DNA of 64,000 bases from an uncultured Prevotellaceae bacterium (GCA_900316985.1 ONFE01000002.1:62001-126000); one strand, 5' to 3'; positions 31,569 through 38,345 are shown, numbered from the stretch's first letter. Made by a program: numbers and translations. Notes: generated from the letters alone by a model not told the origin.

Positions 31569-31699
31569 TAGACAAAAGACAAAAAGACAAAAAATGTATA
31601 GGAAACATCAAAAAATGGTAAATACATACATATATAATATACTATTACCATTTTTTATAATTACATAAGAAATTTCTGTCTTTTTGTCTTTTTGTCTAT
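31569..31699. repeat. Nested inverted repeat after the primase-helicase gene
   Basis: The outer arm at 31569-31595 (TAGACAAAAGACAAAAAGAC, then AAAAAAT) pairs with about 31673-31699, with one single-base gap and one mismatch. Each arm is three GACAAAAA-type units. Inside, AAAAAATGGTA (31610-31620) pairs with TACCATTTTTT (about 31646-31656). The whole stretch can fold as one long hairpin. It starts five bases beyond the stop codon. Confidence 0.88.
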
Positions 31700-31722
31700 T
31701 CAAAATAAAAAAAATAATTGAA

Positions 31723-32169
31723 ATGAAAAAAGAAAGAGACCTCATGCTTCTGCGCAAATTTTTAGACCGCGTTCTGCCACTCGATTGGCAACAGAAGAGC
31801 GACGTAGAGAAAACTGTTTATCAATTGAACTACGACCACAACATAGGTAAGTTCCTCAGGCGTAACAGCATAACCCTGGGCGAACTAGAACGCGAACTCC
31901 CGCCGCGTTATATGGGCCACGCCATCAGTCGTCAAGACTTACGCGAGCTTCTGGCAGCGCTAGGGTGGGAACAAAAAGAGTGTGGACGCGATAATAGGCT
32001 TATGTATGTACGGCCCTACCATTGTGGCCTTTATACAACTGTGGAGATGCACATAGGGCGCAAATGGACTGAGAAAGAGAAGAAGGCTATGAGGCAGCAG
32101 CACACCCCCGGTGGTGACGAAAACAATAGCAACCATGACAGGCAGCAGCCTGACCCCGGGGCGCCGTAG
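31723..32169 (+). CDS. Unrecognised 148-residue element protein
   Basis: A soluble, charged protein starting MKKERDLMLLRKFLDRVLPL. The helical N-terminal half has DVEKTVYQLNYDHNIGKFLR and LERELPPRYMGHAISRQDLR, then a compact RLMYVRPYHCGLYTTVEMHI end and a low-complexity GGDENNSNHDRQQPDPGAP tail. I do not recognise it. It follows the primase gene beyond the nested inverted repeat. The gap after it (to 32383) contains a G-rich tract and a new promoter. Confidence 0.7.
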   Translation: MKKERDLMLLRKFLDRVLPLDWQQKSDVEKTVYQLNYDHNIGKFLRRNSITLGELERELPPRYMGHAISRQDLRELLAALGWEQKECGRDNRLMYVRPYHCGLYTTVEMHIGRKWTEKEKKAMRQQHTPGGDENNSNHDRQQPDPGAP

Positions 32170-32172
32170 CAC

Positions 32173-32239
32173 CCCAGAACCCCGGGGGAGGGTTTTTTGA
32201 GGGGGTGGGGGGTCTTGACTAACCTCCCCCTGCTTAAGT
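32173..32239 (+). other. G-rich tract with four G-runs and terminator-like hairpins
   Basis: Runs of 5, 3, 5 and 6 G (32184-32212) separated by 1, 8 and 1 bases meet a simple G-quadruplex pattern. The 8-base spacer is TTTTTTGA, so CCCGGGGGAGGG plus T6 also resembles a terminator for the gene just upstream. A GGGGGT...CCCCC pairing follows (to about 32233). Confidence 0.5.
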
Positions 32240-32331
32240 CTTCACACGAGGTCGATTTTTACCCTGATGGGGGAAAATGAAGGCGAAAAACGAAGTGAAG
32301 TTTTATTTTTATTGTAGTTTATTTCTAATTA

Positions 32332-32363
32332 TTTGGTGGTATCATTATTATTTTATAAATTTG
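32332..32363 (+). promoter_or_regulatory. Promoter of the 98-residue gene and structural remnant
   Basis: TTTG (32332-32335), 20 bases, TAAATTTG (32356-32363). The ATG lies 21 bases beyond the box. Confidence 0.75.
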
Positions 32364-32383
32364 TACAAATTAGATATTTAAAT

Positions 32384-32680
32384 ATGGATAATTCAATATA
32401 TACTTCAACCGCCGTAAGGCGACCGGGAGCACCAGCCAGGCAATACCTCCGCGCAGATATAGTGTACCTCAACAGCGTATTGCGCATGATGCGTAGGCAC
32501 GGGGTAACGAAGAGCACTACCGCCATGCTCCTCAACTACGCACAGCACCCGGAACTGCTTGAGCCCGACTTCCCACGCCGCAAGGTGCACAACCCTGACC
32601 TGATACAGTTCACAGGCAGGGCAGTGATCGTCAACGAGGCAGCCCTGGACCGTCTTAATAACAATGTAATATATAGGTAG
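32384..32680 (+). CDS. Unrecognised 98-residue element protein
   Basis: A small basic protein: MDNSIYTSTAVRRPGAPARQ, then a helical VYLNSVLRMMRRHGVTKSTT and a PHINDLTQF-free tail with NPDLIQFTGRAVIVNEAAL. I see no known family. Its ATG follows a perfect promoter, and the prohead-protease remnant begins one base after its stop, so it belongs to the structural segment of the element. A small head or connector protein is possible but is guesswork. Confidence 0.65.
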   Translation: MDNSIYTSTAVRRPGAPARQYLRADIVYLNSVLRMMRRHGVTKSTTAMLLNYAQHPELLEPDFPRRKVHNPDLIQFTGRAVIVNEAALDRLNNNVIYR

Positions 32681-32681
32681 T

Positions 32682-33243
32682 ATGAAACTAGAAACTAGAG
32701 AAATATTCTGTAGATCCTCCCTTCAGGTGAGGGAGACCGGCACAGGCCGCACAATCAGCGGATATGCTATACTATTCAATAAAGAGTCAGTTCATATGTG
32801 GGACGACGACGATGAATATGCCGTGGAGGTGATCTCCCCTTCGGCAATCACCAAGGAGTTCCTGGACAAGTGTGATATCAAGATGACCATGTATCATAAT
32901 AGGGAGAAACTATTATGATGAGGGCTTTGTCAAGCGTACAGTGACAAAGATAGGCAAGAAAACCAAGATCACCTATACCGTTCTGAAAGTGACTGATATC
33001 CTGGACTTTACTCTTGCGGGCGATCCCGCCTACCCGCAGACTAGTGTCAGCGCAAGGGAATGGGAGCGCCGTAGGGGTGGCAGCAGCCACACCCGTGCAA
33101 AGTGGCAGAACCTTGAGAAGCTGTACCGGGCCTCGGGAATGACGGATGCGCAGATCGCGCTGAAGCGCGCTGAGCTGCAGGGGTCACCAAGGGCTGGCCG
33201 GTTGGCCAAGAAAGAAAATATCAATAAACTTCTAAATATATAA
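32682..33243 (+). pseudogene. HK97-type prohead protease remnant
   Basis: The first open part (to 32918) reads ISGYAILFNKESVHMWDDDD, then VEVISPSAITKEFL and MTMYHNREKLL. This is the start of an HK97-family prohead protease up to the conserved His. It then stops. From about 32911 another frame continues with DEGFVKRTVTKIGKKTKITY and KVTDILDFTLAGDPAYPQTS, the usual end of this protease. A deletion with a frameshift has removed the middle with the catalytic Ser region. The gene cannot make an active protease, which is one sign that the element is defective. Confidence 0.75.
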
Positions 33244-33247
33244 TAAG

Positions 33248-33844
33248 ATGAAAAGGAAAAACGCATTTATGGTTATTAATATATGGCGTAACCGCCTGGG
33301 GGCCATCAACAGGGTGTTCGCACCGATATGGTCAACATTAGGCATGAATATAAGTTCAAAGGAGTTCCTTGAAAAGTTCTTGTCCGACCCCACGATCGAG
33401 ACCTTGCGGGAGATCTATCTTTCCGCGGAGCAGGATACATACAAACAATATATGATGGCGCACGTATTCAACATAGCTGCAGATACTCACCTAAGACGTA
33501 CAGGGCGCAGCCTTAATGTGGTGGATCCTCGGCTGGCTGAATGGTCGTACGATCGGCAAGATATAGCGCCCATCCCGCAGAAGTACCTTAAATATATTGA
33601 GGTGGGGGTAACCGTCCAGGTCACGGGGGTTCGGTATGAAGATAGGCCATATACCTACGATGTGGAAATTCCGGATCGAGAATACAAGTGGCAGACGCAC
33701 ACCGTCCAGCGGACCAAGCTGGTTGAAGTACAAGTGGAAGACACAATCGAATACAATGTGCTGAGATTCAACCAGGAGTTTAATGATGAACTGAACAAGT
33801 ACACGCTGTCACCGGCTGAGGAGAAGCGCTACAAGCAGCTCTAG
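33248..33844 (+). CDS. Unrecognised 198-residue element protein ending at an internal amber codon
   Basis: Begins MKRKNAFMVINIWRNRLGAI. The middle contains SKEFLEKFLSDPTIETLREI, and a beta-rich VTVQVTGVRYEDRPYTYDVE region follows. The TAG at 33842 is followed in the same frame by 47 more sense codons (DVCKALNTLYKGAPAGKRAD, then PTTQQFKPIETVDANTFNF) to a second TAG at 33986. The extension looks like real protein, so this is either a nonsense mutation or a readthrough product. Its position right before the tape-measure-like gene is where tail assembly chaperones usually lie. Confidence 0.65.
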   Translation: MKRKNAFMVINIWRNRLGAINRVFAPIWSTLGMNISSKEFLEKFLSDPTIETLREIYLSAEQDTYKQYMMAHVFNIAADTHLRRTGRSLNVVDPRLAEWSYDRQDIAPIPQKYLKYIEVGVTVQVTGVRYEDRPYTYDVEIPDREYKWQTHTVQRTKLVEVQVEDTIEYNVLRFNQEFNDELNKYTLSPAEEKRYKQL

Positions 33845-33993
33845 GATGTCTGCAAGGCGCTGAACACTCTTTATAAAGGTGCTCCAGCGGGCAAACGCGC
33901 TGACTTCATGCGGCTTCTTTATATAGATCCTACCACGCAGCAGTTCAAACCGATAGAGACTGTGGACGCAAATACTTTTAATTTCTAGGAATA

Positions 33994-34072
33994 CGCGGCC
34001 CCCGCTAGCGTGTCGTTCTCGATGGTGAAGCGGGAGAGGTCAGACTAACCAGGCAGCGGGGCCGCGCTTTTT
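33994..34072 (+). terminator. Long GC-rich hairpin with T-run before the tape-measure-like gene
   Basis: CGCGGCCCCCGCT (33994-34006) pairs with AGCGGGGCCGCG (34055-34066) around about 48 bases and is followed by TTTTTG. The long loop is unusual for a terminator and may hold further structure. Confidence 0.55.
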
Positions 34073-34097
34073 GTCTAACCTTTTAATAATAAAAGAC

Positions 34098-36182
34098 ATG
34101 GCAGATTTAGTAACCAGGCTTCTACTTAACAACACCAATTTCAATAATAATATCCAAGCGAGCACCAAGGAACTTATGTCCTTCCGTCGGCAGGCTGAGA
34201 CCGTCAGCAGCGGGTTAAGCGCTGTAACCGGTACGCTGGGTAAGATGGCCGGGGCCTTTGGCATTGCCATGGGTGCAGGTGAGATTTTCGGCAAAATGCT
34301 TGAGCAGAATCAGACGTTCGGTGACAACTTCCGCCGTGCACAGCAGCAGGCTTCCGAGGCTGTGAACTTCTTCGCTGTTTCTCTTGCACAGGCTGACTTC
34401 TCCAACTTTCTAAACGGTCTGCAGAGTGTCATAGCAAAAGCCGGCCAGGCAGCAGATTCACTCGACGAATTGCAGTCCCGCACCTTGCTTTTTGGGCGTT
34501 CAAACAAAAAGGACTTGACGGAATACAATAAGCAGATGAACATTGCCCGTGACCCTATGGCCACGGTTAAGCAGCGTGAGAAGGCGCTCAAGAAGGCCCA
34601 GGAACTTGATAAGAAGATGGCGGTACAGGAGAAGAGCTTGTCCAAAGCCAATAAGAAAGCTGCTGCAGACCAGATCGACAAAGAGCTGGCGAAGTACGGC
34701 GTTTCTGTCAATAATCAGCAGCGTGACTGGCTCTTCAACTACAGCAATTTCGACGCGCGAAAAAAATATGCCGATGAGTACGAGCACGCTATGAAGGAGC
34801 GTGACCGACTGTTGGCCCAGGCAGACAAGAGCCGACGTGAGCGTGAGAAGAAAGAGGCTCAGAATCGTGTTGGCGGTGTAACCCGTCGTATGGGTTACAA
34901 CAAGGAAGAGCTGGACATGATCAACAAGGCCAAGTCCTACAACGTGACGTTAGGCAAGGCTATTAATAAAATGTCCTATGCCGCTTCTCAAATAAACGAT
35001 GGGGCAAACAGCGCACTCGCTACAGCTATAAGCGCCTTCAATACGGCAGACGATCTGGAGCAGCGTACATCAGATCGCCAATACCAGATGGACCGCGCCC
35101 ACAACCGTGTGATAAAGACCGGGACACCACATAAGGTAGGCAAGGTAGGCAAGGTGACCACGGTTACACCTCAACCTGAGGCCCCCGTAGGTTCCATGGC
35201 ATGGAATGACAAGAAGATAGGTGAGCTGCAGCAGCAGCTAAAGCTAGCGGTAGATCCTCAGAGTATGGCTTATATTCAGAAGCAGATTGAGGACTTCAAG
35301 GCCAAGAACCGAACTATGGAGATTCAGGCCCAGCTCATCATGGACACAGCCACCGGGAAGCTGGGCAAAGGGGCAGGTGTTCTTAACACAAACGAGCTCA
35401 CCTCCGCCATTGCAAAAGATGTGGAGAAGATGGCAGCAGACGTCGCACCGCTCATGGAGAAGGTTTCCTTCGCCATACAACAACCTATGGTCGAGGCAGC
35501 GCGCAAGGCCAACGCCTTCGAGATGAAGGTTGTGGAGCCATACAAGAAGTTCACTGAGAATGCCGGAAGTATCGTGAAAGGTATCGAGGGTATCGATGGC
35601 ATGGTGTACTCGATGAATAACCTCGTTACCTCCATCGAGAATGGTGCCAATGCCTGGGATGTGTTCATGGGTGTTATTCAGACGGCCACAAGTATTATGA
35701 ACGGCGTAACCGCCGTTATGGAAACCGCCAACGCCATAATGAAGCTGGCCGGTGCAACGGCAACAGAGACAGCCACCAAACAAGCGGCAGCATCGGGAAC
35801 CATTATTGCAGCAAAATCCGGCGAGGCTATTGCCGGTGCGACAGCCGGTGGCGCTATGATGCCATTCCCGTACAGCCTTATTGCCATTGCAGCCGGTATC
35901 GCTGCTGTCGTGGCAGCCCTGTCCATGATAGGCGGATTTGCCACAGGTGGAACTGTCGGAGGCAACTCTTTCACCGGTGACAAGCTGCTTGCAAGAGTGA
36001 ACTCAGGTGAGCGTATTCTCCCGGCTAAGAAGGCAGCAGAACTCGACGACTTCCTGGAGAACGTTGGAGCCGGTAGCGGCGGCGGTATGGTAGACTTCCG
36101 CATTCGCGGAGATCAGCTCTACGGCGTGCTCAGGAACTATACAGGTATAAAGAGTCACACCCGCAAAGTAACTAGATTCTAG
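34098..36182 (+). CDS. Tape-measure-like phage tail protein
   Basis: A 694-residue protein with long helices (residues about 30-330 are rich in Ala, Lys, Gln and Glu, e.g. MATVKQREKALKKAQELDKK). A hydrophobic membrane-like stretch AIAGATAGGAMMPFPYSLIA and IAAGIAAVVAALSMIGGFA lies near 590-630. The C-terminal GGFATGGTVGGNSFTGDKLL with NSGERILP is the typical end of a tail tape-measure protein. It is short for a siphophage. The ATG giving MADLVTRLLLNNTNFNNNIQ is preferred over one nine codons upstream, which lies in the terminator region. A 132-residue gene follows after two bases. Confidence 0.8.
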   Translation: MADLVTRLLLNNTNFNNNIQASTKELMSFRRQAETVSSGLSAVTGTLGKMAGAFGIAMGAGEIFGKMLEQNQTFGDNFRRAQQQASEAVNFFAVSLAQADFSNFLNGLQSVIAKAGQAADSLDELQSRTLLFGRSNKKDLTEYNKQMNIARDPMATVKQREKALKKAQELDKKMAVQEKSLSKANKKAAADQIDKELAKYGVSVNNQQRDWLFNYSNFDARKKYADEYEHAMKERDRLLAQADKSRREREKKEAQNRVGGVTRRMGYNKEELDMINKAKSYNVTLGKAINKMSYAASQINDGANSALATAISAFNTADDLEQRTSDRQYQMDRAHNRVIKTGTPHKVGKVGKVTTVTPQPEAPVGSMAWNDKKIGELQQQLKLAVDPQSMAYIQKQIEDFKAKNRTMEIQAQLIMDTATGKLGKGAGVLNTNELTSAIAKDVEKMAADVAPLMEKVSFAIQQPMVEAARKANAFEMKVVEPYKKFTENAGSIVKGIEGIDGMVYSMNNLVTSIENGANAWDVFMGVIQTATSIMNGVTAVMETANAIMKLAGATATETATKQAAASGTIIAAKSGEAIAGATAGGAMMPFPYSLIAIAAGIAAVVAALSMIGGFATGGTVGGNSFTGDKLLARVNSGERILPAKKAAELDDFLENVGAGSGGGMVDFRIRGDQLYGVLRNYTGIKSHTRKVTRF

Positions 36183-36184
36183 CT

Positions 36185-36583
36185 ATGAAGGGAGAAAAAG
36201 AACTCAGGGAACTGCTCAGGCAGTTCGTACCATACGTTCACCTGGTATCTGAACAGTTACACCAGGTAATAGACAAGCTCTCTCCCAAGGAGGCTGCAGA
36301 CTTAATAATTCATGTGGAGGCTGTAGATGACCTCGGCATGGATCTGGCCGTCCTAGACAGCCAGGCGTTAACCTCTGAATACCTGAGGGCCACGGCTGGC
36401 AAGGTGTTCCACTTCATGGCCATTTTCGCCTCCATCTTCGAAACAGCTTACCCAGAGAGCGAAAACTTCAGGGCCTTCTCATCCGTTATTAAATCCACAG
36501 GTGTGGCGGTGTGCGCCATTCTCAGACGTGCAGCCGACCTGATGGAGACAACATATCAAAAAGACAAATCGCAGTCGAATTAA
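36185..36583 (+). CDS. Unrecognised 132-residue element protein
   Basis: An all-helical, acidic protein: MKGEKELRELLRQFVPYVHL, then VIDKLSPKEAADLIIHVEAV, FHFMAIFASIFETAYPESEN and a VAVCAILRRAADLMETTYQK end. It starts two bases after the tape-measure-like stop, so it is translationally coupled to it. I do not recognise a family. In phages this place often holds distal tail or tape-measure-associated proteins. Confidence 0.65.
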   Translation: MKGEKELRELLRQFVPYVHLVSEQLHQVIDKLSPKEAADLIIHVEAVDDLGMDLAVLDSQALTSEYLRATAGKVFHFMAIFASIFETAYPESENFRAFSSVIKSTGVAVCAILRRAADLMETTYQKDKSQSN

Positions 36584-36627
36584 GTCTAAGTTTTTGTTTA
36601 TTCATCATTTTTTTTGGTGTTTTGGTT

Positions 36628-36660
36628 CCCCGCTTCGTCGGGATGACGCGGCGGGCTTTT
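36628..36660 (+). terminator. Terminator after the structural segment
   Basis: CCCGC and CGTC pair with GACG and GCGGG in a nested stem, followed by CTTTTATG. Confidence 0.75.
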
Positions 36661-36684
36661 ATGTTATAAAACATATAATAATAA

Positions 36685-36716
36685 TTTGGTTAATTGAGAT
36701 AATATGTTTAATTTTG
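36685..36716 (+). promoter_or_regulatory. Promoter of the element RNA/S24 leader
   Basis: TTTG (36685-36688), 20 bases, TAATTTTG (36709-36716). Confidence 0.78.
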
Positions 36717-36720
36717 CGGT

Positions 36721-36889
36721 GTTCAAAAATAAAACGGAAATCAAGCCGTGTATATGTTATCTTTCCGAGCCTCTTCTAGAGGTTGGGAAGCGCTATATCC
36801 ACAGGTGTGCTACCCGTATCTGCTCTGTAATGGGGCAGATGTGGCTTTCCGTTTTAGCCATTGAACAACGGGCGGGCACACCTTTTTTG
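36721..36889 (+). ncRNA. Candidate small RNA or attenuating leader, with three-way junction
   Basis: Starts just after a consensus promoter and ends in a terminator. The 3' part folds as a closed branch. The outer stem is AGGTGTGC / GCACACCT (36803-36810 with 36876-36883), extended by CCCGT / ACGGG. It encloses two hairpins, ATCTGC / GCAGAT and TGGCT / AGCCA, and T6 follows. The S24 gene begins 37 bases downstream, so this may be an independent RNA of about 170 bases or a termination-controlled leader. Confidence 0.6.
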
Positions 36890-36925
36890 TGTCTTAAATT
36901 ATTAACAGTTCAAAAATTAAAACGT

Positions 36926-37288
36926 ATGAAAAAGAACAATCTGAACGCAGTAGTACCTGGCAGCCAGGTAGCTGCAGAGTGGTCCTCGTTGAAGGACGAA
37001 AACTTCGTAACCTTTCAGGTCAAGGGTGACTCCATGGACGACGGAACGGCAGACTCCTACAAGGACGGTGAGGTGCTGATCTGCAAGCAAATTGAAGGGG
37101 ACATCCAGGTGAACCGGGACTATGTTATAGCCCGCGGCAACGATGTGATGGTGAGGCGTGTAGTCGCTCACAGCGTGACCGGCAAAACCATCGCCGTACA
37201 CTCGCTTAACCCGATATATAAAGATGAGACGGTCAGTCTGGCTGATGTCGAAGTCTATAACGTAGTAATTTCCCAAAGGCAAAGATGA
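36926..37288 (+). CDS. S24-family LexA/UmuD-like protein
   Basis: A 120-residue protein with a C-terminal S24 peptidase fold and no HTH domain. FVTFQVKGDSMDDGTADSYK has the nucleophile Ser loop (GDSM), GEVLICKQ the next strand, and VIARGNDVMVRRVVA the strand that usually carries the catalytic Lys; here Arg stands at that position, so proteolysis is doubtful. The open frame extends upstream through the RNA element, but the promoter at 36709 rules out the furthest ATG, so I chose MKKNNLNAVVPG. It overlaps the next gene by four bases. It may be a repressor-like or UmuD-like regulator of the element. Confidence 0.8.
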   Translation: MKKNNLNAVVPGSQVAAEWSSLKDENFVTFQVKGDSMDDGTADSYKDGEVLICKQIEGDIQVNRDYVIARGNDVMVRRVVAHSVTGKTIAVHSLNPIYKDETVSLADVEVYNVVISQRQR

Positions 37289-37878
37289 TACACCCGTTAG
37301 CTACACAGTATCTCGCCAACATTAAGCGAGGCGAGATAAACGACGAAATGGTGAGTGAGGCGGCCTTCGCCTTCGACGCCAGGGGCGCATGGTATCGATA
37401 TAAAGAACTTGACGCCCTGCAGCACCGCGGGATGAGTCCCTACAACTTCCGCCACCAAAAGCTGGCCTTCTGGAACAAAAAAGCGCGACTCCTCAGGGCG
37501 TGGGCATTACCGTCGTGTATTCATATCGACTTCGCGCGCGACGTAGATATTTTCTTCCAGGGTGAAGATGGTTACGATGAAACCCGTCGCGGTATTGTGG
37601 ATTCCGGTTTCTTGCCGGTGTGTGTGGATGGCGAGAGAGAGCTCCTTCCGTATATAGAGGTACAGCGCTCTACCTTCTTGTGCTACTATGGCTACCAGAT
37701 AGCCGGTAGGCTGTTCCACGTCCCGATCTCCGAGCAGGAGGCCACAAGCTACACAGGCCTAAAGATCATGAATAAGCCAGAGCGGCCCGAGGGCTGGTGG
37801 TTTACTGATACCCTGGACATTAGAGTGTGTAACAAGCTGTTAGATGAAGTAGAGCGCCAGACAGCGAAACCTCGGTAA
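37285..37878 (+). CDS. Unrecognised 197-residue element protein, coupled to the S24 gene
   Basis: MIHPLATQYLANIKRGEIND, then AFAFDARGAWYRYKELDALQ and an aromatic-rich WNKKARLLRAWALPSCIHID region, and EVQRSTFLCYYGYQIAGRLF. It is soluble and mildly basic. I do not recognise a family. ATGA overlap with the S24 gene shows translational coupling and suggests the two proteins work together. A terminator with nine Ts follows 52 bases later. It is the last protein gene before the right end. Confidence 0.7.
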   Translation: MIHPLATQYLANIKRGEINDEMVSEAAFAFDARGAWYRYKELDALQHRGMSPYNFRHQKLAFWNKKARLLRAWALPSCIHIDFARDVDIFFQGEDGYDETRRGIVDSGFLPVCVDGERELLPYIEVQRSTFLCYYGYQIAGRLFHVPISEQEATSYTGLKIMNKPERPEGWWFTDTLDIRVCNKLLDEVERQTAKPR

Positions 37879-37929
37879 GTTATACTTCTTTTGAAATTAT
37901 CCTCATATGCATTATGGAATTTGTCCTTT

Positions 37930-37969
37930 TGAGGTCCTGAGCCGTGAGGTCCGGGCCTCTTTTTTTTTG
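37930..37969 (+). terminator. Terminator after the S24 unit
   Basis: GAGGTCC pairs with GGGCCTC around a 14-base loop, then a run of nine or more Ts. Confidence 0.8.
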
Positions 37970-38043
37970 TGTAGCAAGTTGTACTTTTGTGCACACAAAA
38001 GTTTGCCCGGATACCCGGGGAAGTCTATTTCACTTCATCTAAA

Positions 38044-38075
38044 TTTGCATTATTGAAAAATTAATCATAACTTTG
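38044..38075 (+). promoter_or_regulatory. Promoter near the right end of the element
   Basis: TTTG (38044-38047), 20 bases, TAACTTTG (38068-38075), reading toward the right attachment site. Confidence 0.78.
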
Positions 38076-38079
38076 CAGC

Positions 38080-38146
38080 CGTACTTACATAGTACTACAC
38101 ATTTTATTTTGAGGGCTGTTCATCGCGAGGTGAGCAGCTCTTTTTT
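38080..38146 (+). ncRNA. Candidate small RNA of about 67 bases at the element end
   Basis: From the promoter above to a terminator: a GTACT-tacat-AGTAC hairpin, a short AT-rich single strand, then GAG-gg-CTGTTCA / TGAGCAGCTC with T6. No start codon is followed by a usable ORF. In the circular form, read-through would continue across the attachment site towards the integrase gene. Confidence 0.6.
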
Positions 38147-38164
38147 ATGAGGTTTTCAGAGATA

Positions 38165-38187
38165 GTGGCTACAAAGTGGCTACAAAA
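38165..38187 (+). repeat. Integrase arm-type repeats, right end
   Basis: GTGGCTACAAA and GTGGCTACAAAA side by side, the same motif and spacing (within one base) as at 25817-25840. Confidence 0.8.
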
Positions 38188-38205
38188 ATGAAATTTTGAA
38201 AAATG

Positions 38206-38246
38206 AAAAATCCCGCAAGTTGCTTATTTTTAGGCACTTACGGGAT
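38206..38246 (-). terminator. Terminator of tRNA-Cys supplied by the element
   Basis: On the minus strand AATCCCGTAAGTGC pairs with GCAACTTGCGGGATT, followed by TTTCATTTTTC. It closely mimics the displaced hairpin at 25647-25682. Confidence 0.75.
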
Positions 38247-38253
38247 TCTCTGG

Positions 38254-38269
38254 GAGGTGCGTAGCAGAG
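38254..38269 (+). other. Right attachment repeat (within tRNA-Cys)
   Basis: GAGGTGCGTAGCAGAG, identical to 25687-25702. It overlaps the acceptor and T-arm end of the intact tRNA-Cys. Confidence 0.88.
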
Positions 38270-38325
38270 TCGAACTGCTCTATACGGTTTTGCAGACCGC
38301 CACATAACCGCTTTGTTAACGCACC
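38255..38325 (-). tRNA. tRNA-Cys (GCA), integration target
   Basis: A 71-base tRNA on the minus strand: acceptor GGTGCGT / ACGCACC, D-arm with AGCGGTTATG, anticodon loop CTGCAAA (GCA), T-arm AGCAG-TTCGACT-CTGCT, discriminator T. The gene is intact because the element restores its 3' end. Confidence 0.96.
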
Positions 38326-38345
38326 CTGTTTGCGATTTGCGGATG

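Larger units (their letters stand above)
25687..38269 (+). mobile_element. tRNA-Cys-integrated prophage remnant or phage satellite
   Basis: About 12.6 kb bounded by 16-bp direct repeats, the right copy inside the intact tRNA-Cys. Content in order: arm-type repeats and integrase, a 321-residue unknown, two excisionase-like HTH proteins, a primase-helicase, a 148-residue and a 98-residue unknown, a broken prohead protease, an unknown with an internal amber codon, a tape-measure-like protein, a 132-residue unknown, an S24 protein and a 197-residue unknown. All read rightward. I find no terminase, portal, major capsid or lysis gene, so it cannot be a complete phage. Confidence 0.85.

Noticed and set aside
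33842..33988. Alternative genetic code (TAG read as Gln) in the element
   Set aside because: The next stop of the same frame and several other element genes also end in TAG, so general TAG reassignment would remove their ends; mutation or local readthrough is simpler.
36704..36925. Longer form of the S24 protein
   Set aside because: The upstream ATG lies before the predicted transcription start, and the frame would cross a terminator-like RNA structure.
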